Shown here in pieces: positions 62,515-64,000 of a DNA stretch of 64,000 nucleotides. A model generated the notes under the pieces. The model was given only the letters and a program-made list of their open reading frames with translations, was not told where the DNA came from and ran no database searches. The translations under genes were made by a program, and so were the position numbers. Location: positions 3,596,001-3,660,000 of the forward strand of contig NZ_LS483250.1 in assembly GCF_900465055.1 (NCBI RefSeq), read 5' to 3'. The stretch is from Moritella yayanosii. Lineage in GTDB: Bacteria; Pseudomonadota; Gammaproteobacteria; Enterobacterales; Moritellaceae. How positions within the stretch are numbered: position 1 is the first letter of the stretch; each line of letters begins with the position of its first letter.

Positions 62515-64000
62515 TTACAGCCAATTAATATCATTTTTGTCAGTTGATGATATTACTTTTACTAAGCCTTTTTCGATGGCCTGCTTTGAACGATCCCAAA
62601 TATCACCATGGAAGAATGCCGGTTGTGTATAGGTTAATGCGCTTAATTGCACCCAACTATTTTGCTTGTTTTTACGACTTAATTGCGTTGCACCTGACAA
62701 GGCTAAGGTCGCAATATTTAACAATTTATTGCTGTCTATTGCGGTAGGGTATTTGAATAAGAAAGGGTGGGAAACCATCCCTATCGAAATGTCTTTGTTA
62801 AAATTAATCTGGCAATCAAACTGCTCGAACCAGTCTAAAATATAGTTAGCAATGATCGCAGGGTCGTAATTTTTGTTTACTTTTCTAACCAATAATAACT
62901 GCGTATCATTTAATTGGAATAAACGTTCTGAATCATGGAGTTGTTGTAATAAATAGGCGCCTAATTCGGTTTCGATCTTATTGACGAGTGAAAGGCTATA
63001 TTTCTGACGTAACGGTTGCAAAAAATCGAGGCTGATAATGGCACAGCTATGGACGCTGTTTTGCTTATCGGTATATTCCCAATCAGAGTAAAATCGTGCT
63101 TCTTGTAGTGGTGTCGGGATATATTGTTTCAGACTGTTGATATTATTTAGGCCAGTATTTGGATGAATGTTGTAGTTATTCTCGAGCTGTTCGACATCTC
63201 GCCGTTGTGATTTCATTTTTTGATTATTGACGTAGTACAAATAAAGAATAATCAGCATAATTGCAGCAAGTAAAAACACGTTAATCATCAAATTATGTTT
63301 TGCTTGTTTAAGTTTGGTGACTTGTGTTTGTAGCTGGTCTATTTTTTGCGATTTTATTTCATTATTTTCTTTGTGTTGATTCGAGACTGGCAATGCTTTT
63401 TTTGCGTTAAAGTTTGACAGCTTATTGTAACGCACGAACTGTTTATAGCTATCAAGTGCTTTGGCGTACTGGTCTGTTTCTTCATAGGCGGTGGCGAGAT
63501 AAAGATAGACGGTTTCGAATTGTTTGCTATTGTTAAGTTTACGGGCTATCACTAACGCTTTATTTAAACGTGTTAATGCGGTGTCGTAATGTTGCTGCTG
63601 GATCGCTAAATTAGCCAGATGTACAAGCGATTCAAGTAATAAAGTGCTTTGGCCATTCGTGTAAAACAGTTTTTCAGCATTGGATAAATACTGCTCGGCC
63701 AAGCTAAAGTTACCCATGTGCAGGTAGGTCTTACCAACTTCGAAATAAACGGCATTTAATTTGTTCTTGTCATCAAAAATTTTTAGTAAATCTAAGGCGT
63801 TAAAATAATAAACTAACGATAAATTATATTCTTTGATTTTGCGGTGCATACTGGCAAGGGTTAATAAAGAATCAGACAATTGCAGTTTGTTACCGAGGTT
63901 TTGATAATATTGCGCAGATTGATTGGCAAAGTTGATTGCCAATTTAAAATTATCTTGAGCAATATACGCCTGACTCATTTTTTTAGTCAGTAGGCCATTA
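62515..64000 (-). CDS. TPR protein with transmembrane helix and degenerate GGDEF-like domain, partial
   Basis: The frame is open to the right edge, so the N-terminus is outside. The visible 495 codons hold several TPR units (for example YLHMGNFSLAEQYLSNAEKL, LYLATAYEETDQYAKALDSY), a Lys/Gln-rich coiled coil, one membrane helix (LMINVFLLAAIMLIILYLYY) and a C-terminal domain of about 200 residues. Its spacing (NTGLNNINSL, CAIISLDFLQPLRQKYSL) resembles GGDEF, but the signature is lost: RLFQLNDTQLLLV stands where RxGGDEF is expected. It is therefore probably a sensor or binding protein without cyclase activity. It lies 90 bases before the active cyclase gene. Confidence 0.75.
   Translation of the reverse strand, partial: NGLLTKKMSQAYIAQDNFKLAINFANQSAQYYQNLGNKLQLSDSLLTLASMHRKIKEYNLSLVYYFNALDLLKIFDDKNKLNAVYFEVGKTYLHMGNFSLAEQYLSNAEKLFYTNGQSTLLLESLVHLANLAIQQQHYDTALTRLNKALVIARKLNNSKQFETVYLYLATAYEETDQYAKALDSYKQFVRYNKLSNFNAKKALPVSNQHKENNEIKSQKIDQLQTQVTKLKQAKHNLMINVFLLAAIMLIILYLYYVNNQKMKSQRRDVEQLENNYNIHPNTGLNNINSLKQYIPTPLQEARFYSDWEYTDKQNSVHSCAIISLDFLQPLRQKYSLSLVNKIETELGAYLLQQLHDSERLFQLNDTQLLLVRKVNKNYDPAIIANYILDWFEQFDCQINFNKDISIGMVSHPFLFKYPTAIDSNKLLNIATLALSGATQLSRKNKQNSWVQLSALTYTQPAFFHGDIWDRSKQAIEKGLVKVISSTDKNDINWL

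Overview
The window looks like chromosome from a marine, probably cold-adapted, gammaproteobacterium close to Moritella. This is inferred from the AT-leaning coding sequence, the Alteromonadales/Vibrionales-like 16S and 23S, and the conserved blocks lnt-corC-ybeY-ybeZ-miaB/ubiF and ychF-pth-prs-ispE-lolB/hemA-prfA-prmC-sirB2-sirB1-kdsA. No similarity search was run, so the genus is a judgement from gene order and sequence feel.

Layout. 1-4600: the tail of a sodium:alanine-type symporter, a NarL-type two-component pair (minus strand), a yiaW/yiaV-like membrane pair and a DUF924 protein. 4900-17110: two complete rRNA operons in direct tandem, about 1.6 kb apart. The gap holds a decayed IS630-type transposase and the leader of the second operon. 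The first operon has no tRNA in its 16S-23S spacer and keeps only one recognisable promoter. The second has tRNA-Ile(GAT), tRNA-Ala(TGC) and two promoters. 17300-34350: a histidine phosphatase, then a carbohydrate island. 34440-42060: housekeeping genes (MBL hydrolase, lnt, corC, ybeY, ybeZ, miaB, ubiF). 42260-43385: nine minus-strand tRNA genes (Gln, Leu, Met) containing a perfect 304-bp tandem duplication. 43750-54060: ychF through kdsA. 54400-64000: gcvA, rlmM, a small exported protein, an NAD-type isocitrate dehydrogenase, xni, ppnN, a diguanylate cyclase, and a TPR protein that runs off the right edge.

The carbohydrate island is the most coherent system here. An outer-membrane porin, a broken sulfatase relic and a DUF2264 protein precede a DeoR/AgaR-type regulator. 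A long same-strand run follows: kbaZ-like, agaS, four mannose-family PTS proteins (IIB, IIC, IID, IIA), agaA, kduI, kduD and a GH105 unsaturated-uronyl hydrolase. A second transcription unit holds kdgK, eda and a DJ-1/PfpI protein. Read as a pathway, an unsaturated uronate-GalNAc disaccharide (as released from chondroitin-type glycosaminoglycan) would be imported and phosphorylated by the PTS and split in the cytoplasm by GH105. The hexosamine half would go through AgaA and AgaS to tagatose-6-phosphate. The uronate half would go through KduI, KduD, KdgK and Eda to pyruvate and glyceraldehyde-3-phosphate. The parts are well supported by motifs; the substrate is inferred. No polysaccharide lyase, intact sulfatase, catalytic tagatose-bisphosphate aldolase subunit or tagatose-6-phosphate kinase is visible in the window.
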